A stretch of 6,234 nucleotides of DNA from Pyrodictiaceae archaeon. Its GTDB lineage: Archaea; Thermoproteota; Thermoprotei_A; Sulfolobales; Pyrodictiaceae. Positions 6,227 to 6,234 of the stretch are shown here, one piece after another (the first letter of the stretch is position 1; each line of letters opens with the position of its first letter). The position numbers were made by a program, and so were the translations under genes. The stretch is taken from positions 1 through 6,234 of the forward strand of contig JALTYD010000027.1 of the NCBI GenBank assembly GCA_027046525.1. The letters are read 5' to 3'. The notes below the pieces were generated by a model. It worked only from the letters and a program-made list of their open reading frames with translations. It was not told the origin of the DNA and did not search any database.

Positions 6227-6234
6227 ATGGCTCA
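6227..6234 (+). CDS. Start of a truncated gene, possibly a symporter large subunit
   Basis: Only the first codons are present (ATG GCT, Met-Ala). The gene call rests on the strong GGAGGT eight bases upstream and on the tight coupling to the small membrane protein gene, whose stop codon ends six bases earlier. If the upstream gene is a symporter small subunit, this would be the large transporter subunit, but no product can be read from the bases available. Confidence 0.5.

Noticed and set aside
1..6234. CRISPR array, insertion sequence, tRNA or rRNA genes
   Set aside because: I saw no regularly spaced direct repeats, transposase motifs, terminal inverted repeats, or cloverleaf or rRNA signature sequences, and coding genes fill nearly all the window.

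Overview
The window looks like a piece of a hyperthermophilic archaeal chromosome, most likely a crenarchaeote (Thermoprotei, Desulfurococcales-like); the exact taxon is not certain. The evidence is GGTG/GGAGGT ribosome binding sites, TATA-type promoters at archaeal spacing (one of them apparently leaderless), AGA/AGG arginine and A/T-ending codons, purine-rich coding strands and tight gene packing. The tetranucleotide CTAG is very frequent: about 99 copies by hand count in 6.2 kb, against roughly 24 expected from base composition.

Left part (1-2103, plus strand): an intergenic stretch with a short inverted repeat leads into a two-gene cluster. The first gene encodes a multi-membrane-pass PAP2-family phosphatase with all three catalytic motifs. 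The second encodes a PflA-like radical SAM enzyme of the AmmeMemoRadiSam type, with cysteine clusters before and after the radical SAM domain. A ribosome-binding-like sequence at the left edge on the minus strand hints at a divergent gene just outside the window.

Middle part (2106-5819, minus strand): a compact hyuA-hyuB operon encoding both subunits of an ATP-dependent hydantoinase/oxoprolinase-family enzyme. Both genes are full length with intact motifs. hyuB follows hyuA after 3 bases and its ribosome binding site lies inside the end of hyuA. Its stop codon is 2 bases from the convergent radical SAM stop codon.

Right part (5820-6234): a 152-base divergent promoter region separates hyuA from a plus-strand gene for an 82-residue, two-helix membrane protein. 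The last codons of that gene carry a strong ribosome binding site for another gene that starts at 6227 and runs off the window. The layout resembles the small and large subunits of a sodium/solute symporter, which would place a transporter next to the HyuAB amidohydrolase. That link is an inference from layout. I see no RNA genes, mobile elements, CRISPR arrays or clearly new multi-gene system. The most useful observations are the CTAG excess, the leaderless hyuA promoter, the membrane extension of the PAP2 protein and the possible HyuAB-transporter pairing.
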